Assembly: GCA_902605445.1 (NCBI GenBank)
Contig: CACLCL010000002.1
Span: 1-64,000, forward strand
DNA: 64,000 bases
Direction: 5' to 3'
Source: an uncultured Bacteroidota bacterium
GTDB taxonomy: Bacteria; Bacteroidota; Bacteroidia; Flavobacteriales; Flavobacteriaceae
This document shows positions 28,003-38,889 of this stretch, in pieces (positions within the stretch are counted from its first letter, which is position 1; every line of letters starts with the position of its first letter). The notes under the pieces were generated by a model, which saw nothing but the letters and a program-made list of their open reading frames with translations, searched no databases and had not been told where the DNA came from. The position numbers were made by a program, and so were the translations under genes.

Positions 28003-29112
28003 TTAAGAAAACATATCTTTAACTCTTTCGAAAAAAGATTTTTCTGACTTTTCAGGTTTTGGACTAAAATGCTCATTACTTCTCATGGATTCAAAAAACT
28101 CTCTTTGCTTTTTATCCAATGTCTTAGGGGTCCATACGTTAACATGAATTAACATATCACCAGCACCATATCCATTTATGTTGGGCACACCTTTGCCTCT
28201 TAATCTTAGAATTTTTCCAGACTGCATACCAGGCTCAATCTTTATTCTGACTTTTCCAGAAACCGTTTCAATATCTTTGTTACCACCTAATATCGCATCA
28301 GGTAGGCTAACATAAAGTTCATAATGTAGATTATCTCCCTCCCTTTGCAGTTCATTGTGTGGAATTTCATTAATCACTACCAGCAAATCCCCAGAGATGC
28401 CATCACCAGGAGCATCATTACCCTTTCCACTTACTTTTAACTGCATCTCGTCAACAACTCCTGCGGGGATAGGTATTTTAACCGTTTCTTCTTTAACAAT
28501 CATTCCGTTGTTGTCTGACCCTGGGGGCTTATTGTCAATTATTTTTCCAGAACCCATACATCTTTGACAGGTTGAAGAAGTTTGCATTCTTCCTAAAATA
28601 GTATTTGTTACTCTTGTAACTTGGCCGGTTCCATTACAATCTGGACATGTCTTAAAGGTAGCACCAGGTGCAAGTACTTTTCTCTTGACTTTTATTTTTT
28701 TTTCAACACCATTACAAATTTCATCTAAAGTTAAATTTACTCTAACTCTGAGATTACTTCCTTTAACAACCCTCCTGCCCTGTGAACCTCCACCGAATCC
28801 ACCGAATCCACCAAAAGCACCACCAAATATATCTCCAAATTGACTAAATATGTCATCCATATTCATCCCTCCAAAACCTGCTCCCCCATTTTCAAACGCT
28901 TGGTGTCCGAATTGATCATATTTAGATTTTTTATCTGGATTACTTAAAATATCATAGGCTTCAGCAGCTTGCTTAAATTTTTCTTCAGCAGATTTATTTC
29001 CAGGATTTTTGTCAGGGTGATATTTGATGGCCATCTTGCGATAGGCTTTCTTTATTTCAGATGAAGAGGCACTTTTTTGCACTCCAAGTATTTTATAAAA
29101 GTCTTCCTTCAT
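28003..29112 (-). CDS. dnaJ: chaperone DnaJ
   Basis: 'KYHPDKNPGN' J domain, G/F region, CxxCxGxG zinc repeats. Confidence 0.95.
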   Translation of the reverse strand: MKEDFYKILGVQKSASSSEIKKAYRKMAIKYHPDKNPGNKSAEEKFKQAAEAYDILSNPDKKSKYDQFGHQAFENGGAGFGGMNMDDIFSQFGDIFGGAFGGFGGFGGGSQGRRVVKGSNLRVRVNLTLDEICNGVEKKIKVKRKVLAPGATFKTCPDCNGTGQVTRVTNTILGRMQTSSTCQRCMGSGKIIDNKPPGSDNNGMIVKEETVKIPIPAGVVDEMQLKVSGKGNDAPGDGISGDLLVVINEIPHNELQREGDNLHYELYVSLPDAILGGNKDIETVSGKVRIKIEPGMQSGKILRLRGKGVPNINGYGAGDMLIHVNVWTPKTLDKKQREFFESMRSNEHFSPKPEKSEKSFFERVKDMFS

Positions 29113-29114
29113 AA

Positions 29115-29633
29115 TTAATTTCCAATAACAACTTTAGGGTATCGAATAATTTTTTCGCCAAGCTTATAGCCTTTTTCAATTATATCGATTATTTTTCCTT
29201 TCATTTTTTTGTTTGGTGCCGGAATTTGCGTAATGGCTTCATGAATATCTGCATTGAAGTCATCCCCTTTTTTAATTTCAATTTCAGATAATCCTTTGGA
29301 TTTTAAGGAATCAAACAATTTATTTTTAATTAGTATGATGCCATTAAATATTTCATTATCCTTACTTTTCTCAATTTCAGATGATGCTCGATCAAAATCA
29401 TCGAGAACAGGAAGTAAGGAAACCATAACTTCCTCACTTGCAGTTGAAAATAACTCAATTCTCTCTTTTGCTGTCCTTCTTTTATAATTTTCAAATTCTG
29501 CAAAAAGTCTCAAGTACTTGTCCTTTTCAGCCTTTAACAATTCATCAAAATTGGGCTTGGAAGCCTTCTCTTTTTTTAAATTGGACTTTTTTTCAGCTGG
29601 TATTTTATTATTATCTTTTTTAGCTGCCATCAA
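29115..29633 (-). CDS. grpE: nucleotide exchange factor GrpE
   Basis: 'DKYLRLFAEFENYKRRTAKER', 'LPVLDDFDRA', 'EKGYKLGEKIIRYPKVVIGN'. Confidence 0.93.
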   Translation of the reverse strand: MMAAKKDNNKIPAEKKSNLKKEKASKPNFDELLKAEKDKYLRLFAEFENYKRRTAKERIELFSTASEEVMVSLLPVLDDFDRASSEIEKSKDNEIFNGIILIKNKLFDSLKSKGLSEIEIKKGDDFNADIHEAITQIPAPNKKMKGKIIDIIEKGYKLGEKIIRYPKVVIGN

Positions 29634-29653
29634 AAAATTTTAATAGACAAGTG

Positions 29654-29661
29654 CAAAATTA
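29654..29661 (-). promoter_or_regulatory. candidate -7 box (TAATTTTG) for grpE-dnaJ
   Basis: Plus-strand caaaatta about 20 nt upstream of the grpE start. Confidence 0.4.
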
Positions 29662-29689
29662 CTGCCAACATTAATTTTATGACATAATG

Positions 29690-30679
29690 TCATTGATTTA
29701 TATCTTTAATCATTTTTTCAAAATCCGGAAACTCAAACACAAATCCTGCATCAGAAAGTTTTTGAGATGATACCTTTTGACTTAAAAATAGAATTTCATG
29801 CATTTTACCAAAGAGAAATTTGAAAATAAATTTGGGAACATTAATGGTATAATATATAAAAATTTTTCTGTAAAATTCGATTTTATCATTTGCGCGAAAA
29901 GTTGTAGATCGAGAATAATGATTATTTCTGTACAGAAAATTAAAATTATCTTTTATTATTCTTACCATTTCAAAATTAGAAATTGGATTTGGTGCAACTG
30001 CATTATATACACCGCTTAACTTTTTATTGATAACAAATAAAAATATATTAGATAAATCTTTAATATGAATCCAGGACTGCCATTGTGATCCATCACCAAA
30101 TACAACAGCAATTCTATTTATTTCCATGGACTTAATTATTTTCTCGAGTACTCCGCCTTTTATTGACATTACTAACCCAATTCGAATTATTGAAACTTTC
30201 ATTTCTAATGAATTGAAAGATTGAGCAGCAGCTTCCCATTTTTTTATTACATCAGTTAAAAAATATTGTTCATATTTATTTTCTTCCTCCGAATAAATAT
30301 TTGTTTTTGATGATGGATAAAGTCCTGTAGCACTGGCAGAAATTAAGTGATTAATTTTAATATTATTTTTTTCAATTGTCTTTTTTAAGAGTTGTAATGT
30401 TTTTACTCTACTGTCAATGATTTTTTGTCTATTATTTTTAGTCCAGCGCTTATCAACTGAAAAACCACACAAATGAACAATAAATTTCACATCATCAAAA
30501 CAACTTAAATCCTCAATTAAATCAATTTCTGGGTTCCAATAAAAACCTTTTATGTTTCTTTCTTCATAGGTTTTTATTCTTTTCGTTGTTAGAAAGTTAA
30601 TTTGAAAATCCTGAGCAGTAGCATCTTTTATGAACTGAGTGCCAACTAGACCTGTTGCCCCGGTAACTAATATTTTCAT
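29690..30679 (-). CDS. TIGR01777-type NAD-dependent epimerase/SDR
   Basis: 'KILVTGATGLVGTQFI', 'HLCGFSVDKRWTKNNRQKIIDSRV', 'SASATGLYPS'. Confidence 0.88.
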   Translation of the reverse strand: MKILVTGATGLVGTQFIKDATAQDFQINFLTTKRIKTYEERNIKGFYWNPEIDLIEDLSCFDDVKFIVHLCGFSVDKRWTKNNRQKIIDSRVKTLQLLKKTIEKNNIKINHLISASATGLYPSSKTNIYSEEENKYEQYFLTDVIKKWEAAAQSFNSLEMKVSIIRIGLVMSIKGGVLEKIIKSMEINRIAVVFGDGSQWQSWIHIKDLSNIFLFVINKKLSGVYNAVAPNPISNFEMVRIIKDNFNFLYRNNHYSRSTTFRANDKIEFYRKIFIYYTINVPKFIFKFLFGKMHEILFLSQKVSSQKLSDAGFVFEFPDFEKMIKDINQ

Positions 30680-30736
30680 CTGTGCAATATTGAAATTAAA
30701 TCACTAATTTTGATTCTTTAATTTAATCATAATTAT

Positions 30737-31792
30737 TTGACTACAAAAATTAAAGTATCTAAAGCAAAAAAATCAAAAATTAAAGATGTTGATTTTGAAA
30801 ATTTTTCCTTTGGTTCTGTTTTCACCGACCATATGTTTGAATGTGATTACGTAAACGAAAAGTGGGAGAATCCTGCAATTAGGCCTTATGAAAAGATTTC
30901 AATTGAACCATCAGCTAGTGTTTTTCATTATGGACAAGCAATTTTTGAAGGAATGAAAGCATTTAAGGATGATAATAACAACGTATTCTTATTTAGACCT
31001 AATGAAAATTTTGAAAGAATAAACAAATCAGCAATTAGGATGTCAATTCCTCAAATTGAAAGAAACCTATTTTTCTCCGCCGTTGAACAGCTAGTAAATC
31101 TTGATAAAGATTGGATAAAAAAAGGAGAAGGCAAATCATTGTATATTAGGCCATTTATTGTAGCCACTGACTATGCAATCCAAGCAGTTGCCTCACAGAA
31201 TTATAAGTTTATGATTATTTGTGCTCCAGCGACACTATATTACACAAAAAAATTAAGAGTTTTAATTGCTGATAAGTACAGTAGAGCAGCCTCAGGCGGG
31301 TTTGGATATGCTAAGGCGGCTGGGAATTATGCTGGCCAGTTTTATCCAACGAACTTGGCAAAGAAGTCTGGTTTTGACCAAGTAATCTGGACAGACTCTA
31401 ATGAACATAAGTATATTGAAGAAGCTGGCACTATGAATATTTTTTTTAGAATTGATAATGAACTTTACACTGCCCCAACAACCGATACCATACTTGATGG
31501 TGTAACTAGAAAAAGCATAATTGAGATTGCTAAAAATAATGGAATTTCTGTGAACATTAAGAAAATTTCTGTTCAGGAAATTATTTCCGCGTCTAATGAA
31601 AAAAGATTAAAAGAAATTTTTGGTACTGGTACTGCCGCAATTGTCAGTCAAGTTTCAGGCTTTCAGTATAAAGATGAATACTTTGAAGTAAAAGACCAGA
31701 ATGATTCTTATGCCGAATTACTCAAGACAAAATTACTTAATATACAAACTAACCAATCGAAAGACCCTTTGGGCTGGAGGTATAAAATTTAA
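30737..31792 (+). CDS. ilvE: branched-chain amino acid aminotransferase (TTG start)
   Basis: 'VFHYGQAIFEGMKAFKDDNNNVFLFRP', 'RAASGGFGYAKAAGNYAGQ', 'EEAGTMNIFF'. Confidence 0.92.
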   Translation: MTTKIKVSKAKKSKIKDVDFENFSFGSVFTDHMFECDYVNEKWENPAIRPYEKISIEPSASVFHYGQAIFEGMKAFKDDNNNVFLFRPNENFERINKSAIRMSIPQIERNLFFSAVEQLVNLDKDWIKKGEGKSLYIRPFIVATDYAIQAVASQNYKFMIICAPATLYYTKKLRVLIADKYSRAASGGFGYAKAAGNYAGQFYPTNLAKKSGFDQVIWTDSNEHKYIEEAGTMNIFFRIDNELYTAPTTDTILDGVTRKSIIEIAKNNGISVNIKKISVQEIISASNEKRLKEIFGTGTAAIVSQVSGFQYKDEYFEVKDQNDSYAELLKTKLLNIQTNQSKDPLGWRYKI

Positions 31793-32175
31793 TTTTTTAA
31801 AATTTTTTTAATATTTGGTCTAAAATAGTTTGGACCTTTTAAAACTTTTCCGTCCTCTCTAAAAATTGGATTACCATTATTGTCGAGTTTACTCATATTA
31901 CTCCGCTGAATTTCATCAAAAATTTCATCAATTTTATACTGTAATCCATGTTCAATTATTGTTCCACACAATATATATAACATATCACCTAGTGCATCAG
32001 CAACCTCAATCAAATCATTTGTATTTGCAGCTTCCAAGTACTCCTCATTTTCCTCTCTCATTAGGTTAAATCGAAGCGTATTTTTTGATTTTCCTAAATT
32101 GGCTTTTGGTTTCTCAAGGAAATCTAATTTGAATGACTCGTGAAATTTCTTAACAGCTAAAATTTTATCTTTCAT
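31789..32175 (-). CDS. MazG-like / phosphoribosyl-ATP pyrophosphohydrolase-like protein
   Basis: 'RFNLMREENEEYLEAANTNDLIEVADALGDMLYILCGTIIEHGL' (ExxE...ExxD). Confidence 0.8.
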   Translation of the reverse strand: MKDKILAVKKFHESFKLDFLEKPKANLGKSKNTLRFNLMREENEEYLEAANTNDLIEVADALGDMLYILCGTIIEHGLQYKIDEIFDEIQRSNMSKLDNNGNPIFREDGKVLKGPNYFRPNIKKILKN

Positions 32176-32214
32176 CTTATTTTTAATTTTATTAATAATT
32201 CATAGATTAGTCTC

Positions 32215-32400
32215 ATGTTTTCTAAAGGTCAAATAATATTTGCAATAGTATTTGCAATTTCATTTGTGATTATTGTAACTATTGCTTACAGAAAAGATTC
32301 CAAAATTCACAAAAAATATTACAGAGGCAATCTATGGGTTTTACTGGCTTTTGTCAGCTTTATTGGCCTAATTGCAATGATAAAATTTATATTTACCTAG
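32215..32400 (+). CDS. small two-TM hypothetical protein
   Basis: 61 aa with two hydrophobic helices flanking 'YRKDSKIHKKYYRGNLW'. Confidence 0.5.
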   Translation: MFSKGQIIFAIVFAISFVIIVTIAYRKDSKIHKKYYRGNLWVLLAFVSFIGLIAMIKFIFT

Positions 32401-32408
32401 ATTAAATG

Positions 32409-34427
32409 CTATTCTAGAAAACCAAATTTCTCACTGTAATTTAACATTTGATATTCAAAACTATTAACATATTTCAATTCAATATCAATAATTTTTTCAT
32501 CTCTGTCATAAATTGGAACCAATTCGGGATTCACAAACCCAGAATATGGAGCTCCTTTGAATTTTTGATTTCTACTCAAAATTTCATTATGTAAATTATA
32601 GTCAACCTTAACACCATATTTTTCAACCAATTTTTCAGCAGCATCATAATCCCCCTCAGATTTGATTCTTTGTGTCTCTCTTAATAACTGACCAAATAGA
32701 ACCCTCAGCTTTTCATAATCATTTATATTAAAATAAGTTTTTCCATCTCTTACAATTTTTTCGATTACATTATCGCTTTTGCCATTTTCATAAACCCACT
32801 CACAAACCCACTTTCTGTTTCTCATGTGGGCCTGTTCAACATAGTCACCTAAATTTAATCTAATTAGCTGAGTCATCATTCCATTTCTAATATATCCATC
32901 ATAGGAGGTCATCCCAACCTCTTTCCAATTTTCTACTAACCCCAGATCCTGAATAATTGGGTCATAAATGTAATACAAGGCAAGCAAATCTGCCCTACCC
33001 TCTTCTAAAGTTGATCTGTAAGTCTTAAGTGTTTCACTCGGGCTTCCAACACCAGGATTTAATTGACCGGATGCATGACCTATAACTTCGTGTAGTGCTG
33101 TGTGCATGTCGTCAGATAAGGCCCCGTACTTAATTTCCAAGCGATACTCTTCATCATCATTAACAAACTCTTTTAATCTTCCTGAGCTTCCTGAATTATT
33201 GTATGCACTTTTAATGTTTCCTAAAGAAACTGATTTACTCCCTACATTAGCTCGAATCCAATTTGCGTTTGGCAGATTTACACCAATTGGTGTACTGGGT
33301 GAAGCATCACCAGATTCCCCTGCAACATTAACTGTTTTGTAACTAACACCAACTACATTTGGTTTCTTATGTTCTTCCATGATTGTAGAATTTTCTTCAA
33401 ACCACTGTGCATTTTCAGAAAGGACTGACATTTTTCGTGACATGTCAAAATCGTTAATTTGGACAATTGTTTCAAATGAACCTCTTAATCCAATTGGATC
33501 ATTGTAAACTTCTACAAAACCATTTATATAATCAATATTTCCATCGGTGGCTTTTGTCCAAGCGACACAATAATCGTCCCATAATTTCAAATCACCTGTT
33601 TCGTAAAATTTAACCAAAATTTTTAAAGCTTCAGCTTGTTTTTCATTTTCAGCAACCTCAGTTGCTAGTTTTAACCATTTTATAATTTCTTTTATTGCAT
33701 TCCCATACAAACCATCCAATTTATAAACCAGCTCTTTTAGCTCACCATTTTCTTTAACTAGCTTAGAATTTAAACCAAATGAGAGAGGTTTTTCTGGGTC
33801 AGGCTGAGATAAATTAGAATAAAAATTTGTTACATCTGAAGCCGTAACGTCAGGGCCATAAAAATTTACCGCTGATTCCAATACATTATCGACACCTTTT
33901 GATTTATTTACCATTTTTGTGTCAGCATCGTTGAATATAACATCATAAGCTTCTCCTTTGAAATCTGTATTTGTAGACTCGATCAGTTTGTTAAAATATT
34001 CAATTGTGAAATTAGGCTTTATTTTATCATTTGAATAGTGGTGATGAATCCCATTACTAAACCAAACTCTTTTGAGATAAATTTCAAATTCTTTCCAATC
34101 TTCTGAAGACTTGTCTCCAGAGAAATTTTTATAAATATTTTCAAGAGCTACTCTGATTTCAATGTTGTGGCGATACTTTTGATCCCAAAATATATCTCTA
34201 CCGGCTAAACCTGCTTGTGTCAAATAATAAACAAGTTTTTTTTCTTTTAATGTTAGCTCATCCCACCCAGGGACTTGATATCTTAAAATTGCTAAATCGG
34301 CAAATTGATCTACATTGTGAACAAAATCCTTGCTAGTATTAGTTATGTAATAGTTATTATCCTTATCATTACAACTATAAATTATGACAGAGCATAATAA
34401 TAAATGAAAAATTAATCTAATGTTCAT
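32409..34427 (-). CDS. M49 dipeptidyl-peptidase III-like metallopeptidase, lipoprotein
   Basis: HExxGH 'LHEVIGHASGQ' and 'LEEGRADLLALYYI' zinc motifs; 'CSVIIYSC' lipobox-like N-terminus. Confidence 0.88.
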   Translation of the reverse strand: MNIRLIFHLLLCSVIIYSCNDKDNNYYITNTSKDFVHNVDQFADLAILRYQVPGWDELTLKEKKLVYYLTQAGLAGRDIFWDQKYRHNIEIRVALENIYKNFSGDKSSEDWKEFEIYLKRVWFSNGIHHHYSNDKIKPNFTIEYFNKLIESTNTDFKGEAYDVIFNDADTKMVNKSKGVDNVLESAVNFYGPDVTASDVTNFYSNLSQPDPEKPLSFGLNSKLVKENGELKELVYKLDGLYGNAIKEIIKWLKLATEVAENEKQAEALKILVKFYETGDLKLWDDYCVAWTKATDGNIDYINGFVEVYNDPIGLRGSFETIVQINDFDMSRKMSVLSENAQWFEENSTIMEEHKKPNVVGVSYKTVNVAGESGDASPSTPIGVNLPNANWIRANVGSKSVSLGNIKSAYNNSGSSGRLKEFVNDDEEYRLEIKYGALSDDMHTALHEVIGHASGQLNPGVGSPSETLKTYRSTLEEGRADLLALYYIYDPIIQDLGLVENWKEVGMTSYDGYIRNGMMTQLIRLNLGDYVEQAHMRNRKWVCEWVYENGKSDNVIEKIVRDGKTYFNINDYEKLRVLFGQLLRETQRIKSEGDYDAAEKLVEKYGVKVDYNLHNEILSRNQKFKGAPYSGFVNPELVPIYDRDEKIIDIELKYVNSFEYQMLNYSEKFGFLE

Positions 34428-34520
34428 CTAATTCGTAAATTTATATTTGTAACTAATTTAGATATTTTTTTTGCATTTGCAATGTAACTCTAACTATTAA
34501 GAATAGAATATTATTAGTTT

Positions 34521-34889
34521 ATGAAAAACTTTCTTTTGGTGTTTATCGGCGGTGGTTTTGGAAGTGGCCTAAGGTATATAATTTCAATTTCTCTGAGTCA
34601 ATACGCTAAAATATTTCCTTATTCAACCTTTTTGGTTAATGCAATTGGTTGCCTTTTAATCGGATTAATAATGGGATATTCACAAAAAGAATATTCAATA
34701 TCGCAGAATCAAATGCTTTTACTTACAACTGGATTTTGTGGTGGGTTTACAACTTTTTCAGCTTTTGCAAAAGAAAACCTAAAACTAATAGAGGATGGTG
34801 AAATTTTTAATTTTTCAATTTACTTATTGGGTTCTATAATAATTGGAATAATAGCAGTATATATAGGTTTTCAAGTTTTTAACAGATAA
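34521..34889 (+). CDS. crcB: fluoride exporter CrcB/FEX
   Basis: 'GGGFGSGLRYIIS', 'PYSTFLVNAIGCLLIGLIMG', 'TGFCGGFTTFSAFAKEN'. Confidence 0.93.
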   Translation: MKNFLLVFIGGGFGSGLRYIISISLSQYAKIFPYSTFLVNAIGCLLIGLIMGYSQKEYSISQNQMLLLTTGFCGGFTTFSAFAKENLKLIEDGEIFNFSIYLLGSIIIGIIAVYIGFQVFNR

Positions 34890-34890
34890 G

Positions 34891-35499
34891 CTATTTGTAA
34901 AAAACCTTTACACCTGCTTCTATCTTTCTATTTAAAAAATTGTCTCTTGGTACAATGGGACATGAAAAAATTTCATCATATACACACTTTGGGTTATATG
35001 ATTTATTAAAATCTAATAAAATTGAGTCATGGTCCTCCAAATATAAATCAATATATCGGCCTCCCCCATAAGTTTCATTTCCGTTAGTCAAATCAAGGTA
35101 TGGAAGAAATAAATAATTTTCATAACCCTTTTTGCCTTCATATTCTAAAATTTTGTAAACTGATAAATTGTATTTAACTTCATCAAGAGTGAAAAAGATA
35201 TTTCCATATTTTTTAAAATCGGCTAACCTTTCGGTTGTTGTTTTTATTTTAAATGGTTGACTTTGTGGAGTTTTTTCAATGATTGCTTTAACTATGTAAT
35301 TATCACTGTGCTCAAAAAAATCTAATCCTTTAAAATTCTTTAAATCTTTTCTTTTTAAGGGAGATGTACTAGCATCTTTAAAGAAATTATTCATCTCAAT
35401 TTGATATTCTGAAAGCCCTTTATCATTATATCTTTTTTTATCTCTGCATCCAAATAATATAGTTAGTGTTAATAAAAAAATAATAGCTGAATTCTTCAT
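34891..35499 (-). CDS. DUF1684 lipoprotein
   Basis: 'ETYGGGRYIDLYL...LLDFNKSYNPKCVYDEIFSCPIVPRDNFLNRKIEAGVK'. Confidence 0.8.
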   Translation of the reverse strand: MKNSAIIFLLTLTILFGCRDKKRYNDKGLSEYQIEMNNFFKDASTSPLKRKDLKNFKGLDFFEHSDNYIVKAIIEKTPQSQPFKIKTTTERLADFKKYGNIFFTLDEVKYNLSVYKILEYEGKKGYENYLFLPYLDLTNGNETYGGGRYIDLYLEDHDSILLDFNKSYNPKCVYDEIFSCPIVPRDNFLNRKIEAGVKVFYK

Positions 35500-35520
35500 T
35501 TTTTAAGAATTGTCAAATAA

Positions 35521-36342
35521 TTAAAATTTTGAGTCTAAAATTTTACTCATTTGGTTTTGCAATTTTTGAGCCTCATTAAAGGCACTCTGAGCAAAATCTT
35601 TATCATTTGATGCATATATTATTGAACGGGACGAATTAACAATTATTCCAACATTTTTATTCATAGCCAATTTAGAAATTAAATCTAAATCTCCACCTTG
35701 GGCACCTACGCCAGGGACCAATATGAAATGATTTGGAATCAAAGATCTTATTTTTTCTATATGATTGGCTTTTGTAGCGCCAACAACATACATCATATTG
35801 GTCTTATCGCCCCAATTTAATGAACTTTTTATCATTTCAATATAAACACTGTTTGACATTGTATTTTTTAATTGAATATCCTCAGCACCTTCATTAGAGG
35901 TTAAACCAAGCAAAATACAGTACTTGTTTTTTGTTTGGAGAAATGGCTTTACCGAATCAGAACCCATGTAAGGGTTAACCGTAATGCTGTCAAAATTTAA
36001 ATTTTCTAAAAATGTTGTTGCATACATTCTACTTGTATTACCTATATCTCCTCTTTTAGCATCAGCAATAGTAAAAATCTCAGGAAAGTTCTGATTAATG
36101 TAGTTAATAGTTTTTTCCATAGAATGCCAACCCTTAGTTCCATTTGATTCATAAAATGCTGTATTGAGCTTGTATGCAATGCATAATGAATTTGTACTAT
36201 CAATTATTGATTTGTTAAACGAAAATATTGGATCCTCATCTTTTAATAAATGGGTTGGAATTTTTTTTATATCTGTATCTAAACCAACACATAAATATGA
36301 TTGTTTTTTAAAAATTTGACCACTTAAATCCTTAATCTTCAC
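35521..36342 (-). CDS. pyrF: orotidine 5'-phosphate decarboxylase
   Basis: 'LCVGLDTDIKKIP', 'FTIADAKRGDIGNTSRMYA', 'LVPGVGAQGGDL'. Confidence 0.93.
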   Translation of the reverse strand: MKIKDLSGQIFKKQSYLCVGLDTDIKKIPTHLLKDEDPIFSFNKSIIDSTNSLCIAYKLNTAFYESNGTKGWHSMEKTINYINQNFPEIFTIADAKRGDIGNTSRMYATTFLENLNFDSITVNPYMGSDSVKPFLQTKNKYCILLGLTSNEGAEDIQLKNTMSNSVYIEMIKSSLNWGDKTNMMYVVGATKANHIEKIRSLIPNHFILVPGVGAQGGDLDLISKLAMNKNVGIIVNSSRSIIYASNDKDFAQSAFNEAQKLQNQMSKILDSKF

Positions 36343-36345
36343 AAC

Positions 36346-37410
36346 TTAATTATCTTTTAAAATTTCTGTATTCTCAGCTAACATTAATTCGTCAATAATT
36401 TTTTGAATGTCCCCATTTATGATTTTTTGTAAATCATAAAGTGTTAGCCCAATTCTATGCTCAGTAACTCTTCCCTGAGGATAATTATAGGTTCTTATTT
36501 TTGCACTTCTATCACCTGATGAAACCATACTCTTTCTTTTTATAGAATCTTCTTTATTTCTTTTTTCGATTTCCAACTCGTAAAGCCTAGACCTTAGAAC
36601 TTTTAATGCTTTGTCTAAATTTTTATGTTGTGACTTTTGATCCTGACAACTTACAATGATTCCAGTTGGTTCATGATGCAACTTAATTGCTGAGTATGTT
36701 GTATTTACTGATTGACCACCTGGCCCAGTAGACGTAGTTCTCTCTATTCTTACATCCTGCATGTCAAGCTCTACATCAAACTCTTCAGCTTCTGGAAGAA
36801 CAATAACGGTAGCTGCACTAGTGTGGACTCTTCCTTGGGTTTCAGTTTGAGGAACTCTTTGTACACGATGAACCCCAGCTTCAAACTTTAAATTTCCATA
36901 AACATCTTCACCATTTATTTCAAAAATTATTTCCTTGTAGCCACCTGATGTACCTTCATTGAGGTCGACAAGATTAAGTGACCAGTTTTTTGATTCTGAA
37001 TATTTAGTATACATTCTGTATAAATCTCCTGCGAAAATACTAGCCTCATCACCACCCGTTCCAGCTCTAATTTCCATAACCACATTTTTAGAATCATTGG
37101 GGTCTTTTGGAATTAGTAATAGCTTTAATTCTTCCTCAATTTCAGGTAAACTGTGATCAACCTCTTCCAATTGAATTTTAGCAATTTCAACCATTTCAAT
37201 ATCACTTTCTGATGAAATAATTTCTTGTGCTTCTGTTTTATTAGCAATCAAATTTTTATAAATAATTCCAATATCAATTATTTTTTTTGTATCCTTATAC
37301 TCCTTAGAAATTTGGATATATTTTTTTTGGTCAGAAATTATGTCTGGCTGAATTAATAACTCACTTAATTCTTTAAATCTATCTTCTATTAATTTTAATT
37401 TATCAATCAC
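36346..37410 (-). CDS. prfA: peptide chain release factor 1
   Basis: '[23 protein letters not shown]' GGQ motif, '[20 protein letters not shown]'. Confidence 0.95.
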   Translation of the reverse strand: MIDKLKLIEDRFKELSELLIQPDIISDQKKYIQISKEYKDTKKIIDIGIIYKNLIANKTEAQEIISSESDIEMVEIAKIQLEEVDHSLPEIEEELKLLLIPKDPNDSKNVVMEIRAGTGGDEASIFAGDLYRMYTKYSESKNWSLNLVDLNEGTSGGYKEIIFEINGEDVYGNLKFEAGVHRVQRVPQTETQGRVHTSAATVIVLPEAEEFDVELDMQDVRIERTTSTGPGGQSVNTTYSAIKLHHEPTGIIVSCQDQKSQHKNLDKALKVLRSRLYELEIEKRNKEDSIKRKSMVSSGDRSAKIRTYNYPQGRVTEHRIGLTLYDLQKIINGDIQKIIDELMLAENTEILKDN

Positions 37411-37438
37411 TTTTACAACTAATCAGCTTGTTTCTAAT

Positions 37439-38623
37439 TTAATAATTAAATTCACCATACTTTGATTTTATAGTTAATTTTTTTGAAATTGACTTCTCAA
37501 CTCTGCCAATAACTTTTGCCTCAATTTCAAATGAATTAGATATTTGGATTATGGCAGACGCAAATTTTTTATTTACATATAATTCCATTCTATGGCCACA
37601 ATTAAAGACCTTATACATTTCTTTCCAGGACGTTTTTGATTCACTTTGAATTAGTTTAAAAATATATGGAGGCTCAAAAAGATTATCCTTAATAACATGT
37701 AAATTATCATTTAAAAAATGTAATACTTTAGTTTGTGCACCCCCACTACAATGTATAATACCGTTAATGTTTTTAACCCCGATTTTTTCTATTATTTTTT
37801 TTATGACTGGGGCATAAGTTCTTGTTGGTGATAATAATAATTTTCCAATATCAGCTGACATATTTTTATCTTTGTCAGTCAATTTTTTTGATCCAGAATA
37901 AACTAGATTGTCAGAGATTTCAGGATCATAACTTTCAGGATATTTTTTTGAAATATACTTTGAAAAAATATCATGTCTTGCAGAGGTTAAACCATTGCTC
38001 CCAATCCCGCTATTGTATTCAGCTTCATAAGTAGATTTTCCAAAAGATGCCAAACCAATAATAACATTATCCTCAGAAATATTAGAATTATCAATTACCA
38101 TGTCACGCCTAATTCTTGCAATAACAGTGCTGTCAACAATAATTGTTCTTACTAAATCTCCAACATCAGCAGTTTCACCACCGGTTAAATGAGTTTTTAT
38201 ACCAAGTTTATTGAGCTCATCCACAACTTGATCATTACCTTTTATTATCTCTGAAATAATTTTTCCATCAATTTTGTTTTTATTTCTTCCAATAGTTGAA
38301 GAAATAAGAATATTTTCAACAACTCCAACACATATCAGGTCATCAATATTCATTATTAGTGAGTCCTGTGCAATACCTTTCCAAACAGAATAATCTCCTG
38401 TTTCTTTTTGATATACATATGCTAGTGAACTTTTAGTTCCAGCACCATCTGCATGCATTACCAAGCAGTATGCTTCGTCATTCGTTAAATAATCAGGAAT
38501 AATCTTGCAAAATGCACCAGGGTATAATCCTTTATTAATATTTTTTATTGCATTGTGGACATCTTCTTTAGAGGCAGAAACGCCTCTAAGTAAATATTTA
38601 TTGGATTCTTTTGTGCTAGACAT
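37439..38623 (-). CDS. purM: phosphoribosylformylglycinamidine cyclo-ligase (AIR synthase)-like
   Basis: 'VMHADGAGTKSSLAYVY', 'LTGGETADVGDLVRTI', 'GLASFGKSTYE'. Confidence 0.85.
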   Translation of the reverse strand: MSSTKESNKYLLRGVSASKEDVHNAIKNINKGLYPGAFCKIIPDYLTNDEAYCLVMHADGAGTKSSLAYVYQKETGDYSVWKGIAQDSLIMNIDDLICVGVVENILISSTIGRNKNKIDGKIISEIIKGNDQVVDELNKLGIKTHLTGGETADVGDLVRTIIVDSTVIARIRRDMVIDNSNISEDNVIIGLASFGKSTYEAEYNSGIGSNGLTSARHDIFSKYISKKYPESYDPEISDNLVYSGSKKLTDKDKNMSADIGKLLLSPTRTYAPVIKKIIEKIGVKNINGIIHCSGGAQTKVLHFLNDNLHVIKDNLFEPPYIFKLIQSESKTSWKEMYKVFNCGHRMELYVNKKFASAIIQISNSFEIEAKVIGRVEKSISKKLTIKSKYGEFNY

Positions 38624-38889
38624 TTTGATTTGTTAGCTACAAAAGTATTAAAGAAATCGTAAAAAATAATTTAAACCGACAGTTAATAAGAAAATAAAAT
38701 AAAAATAACTTTATGTTATTAACAAATTTCAAGAAAAAATAAAGTTTTTTTTAGTTTATATGAGCAAATTAAGTTTGAACTCATGTTTATAAATATAAAC
38801 TAAAATCAAAAAAAAAAAATTATAATTTTTCAAATTAATTGATATATTGAAGGCTTAAAGACCTATATAAACCTTAATAAATTTTAAAA

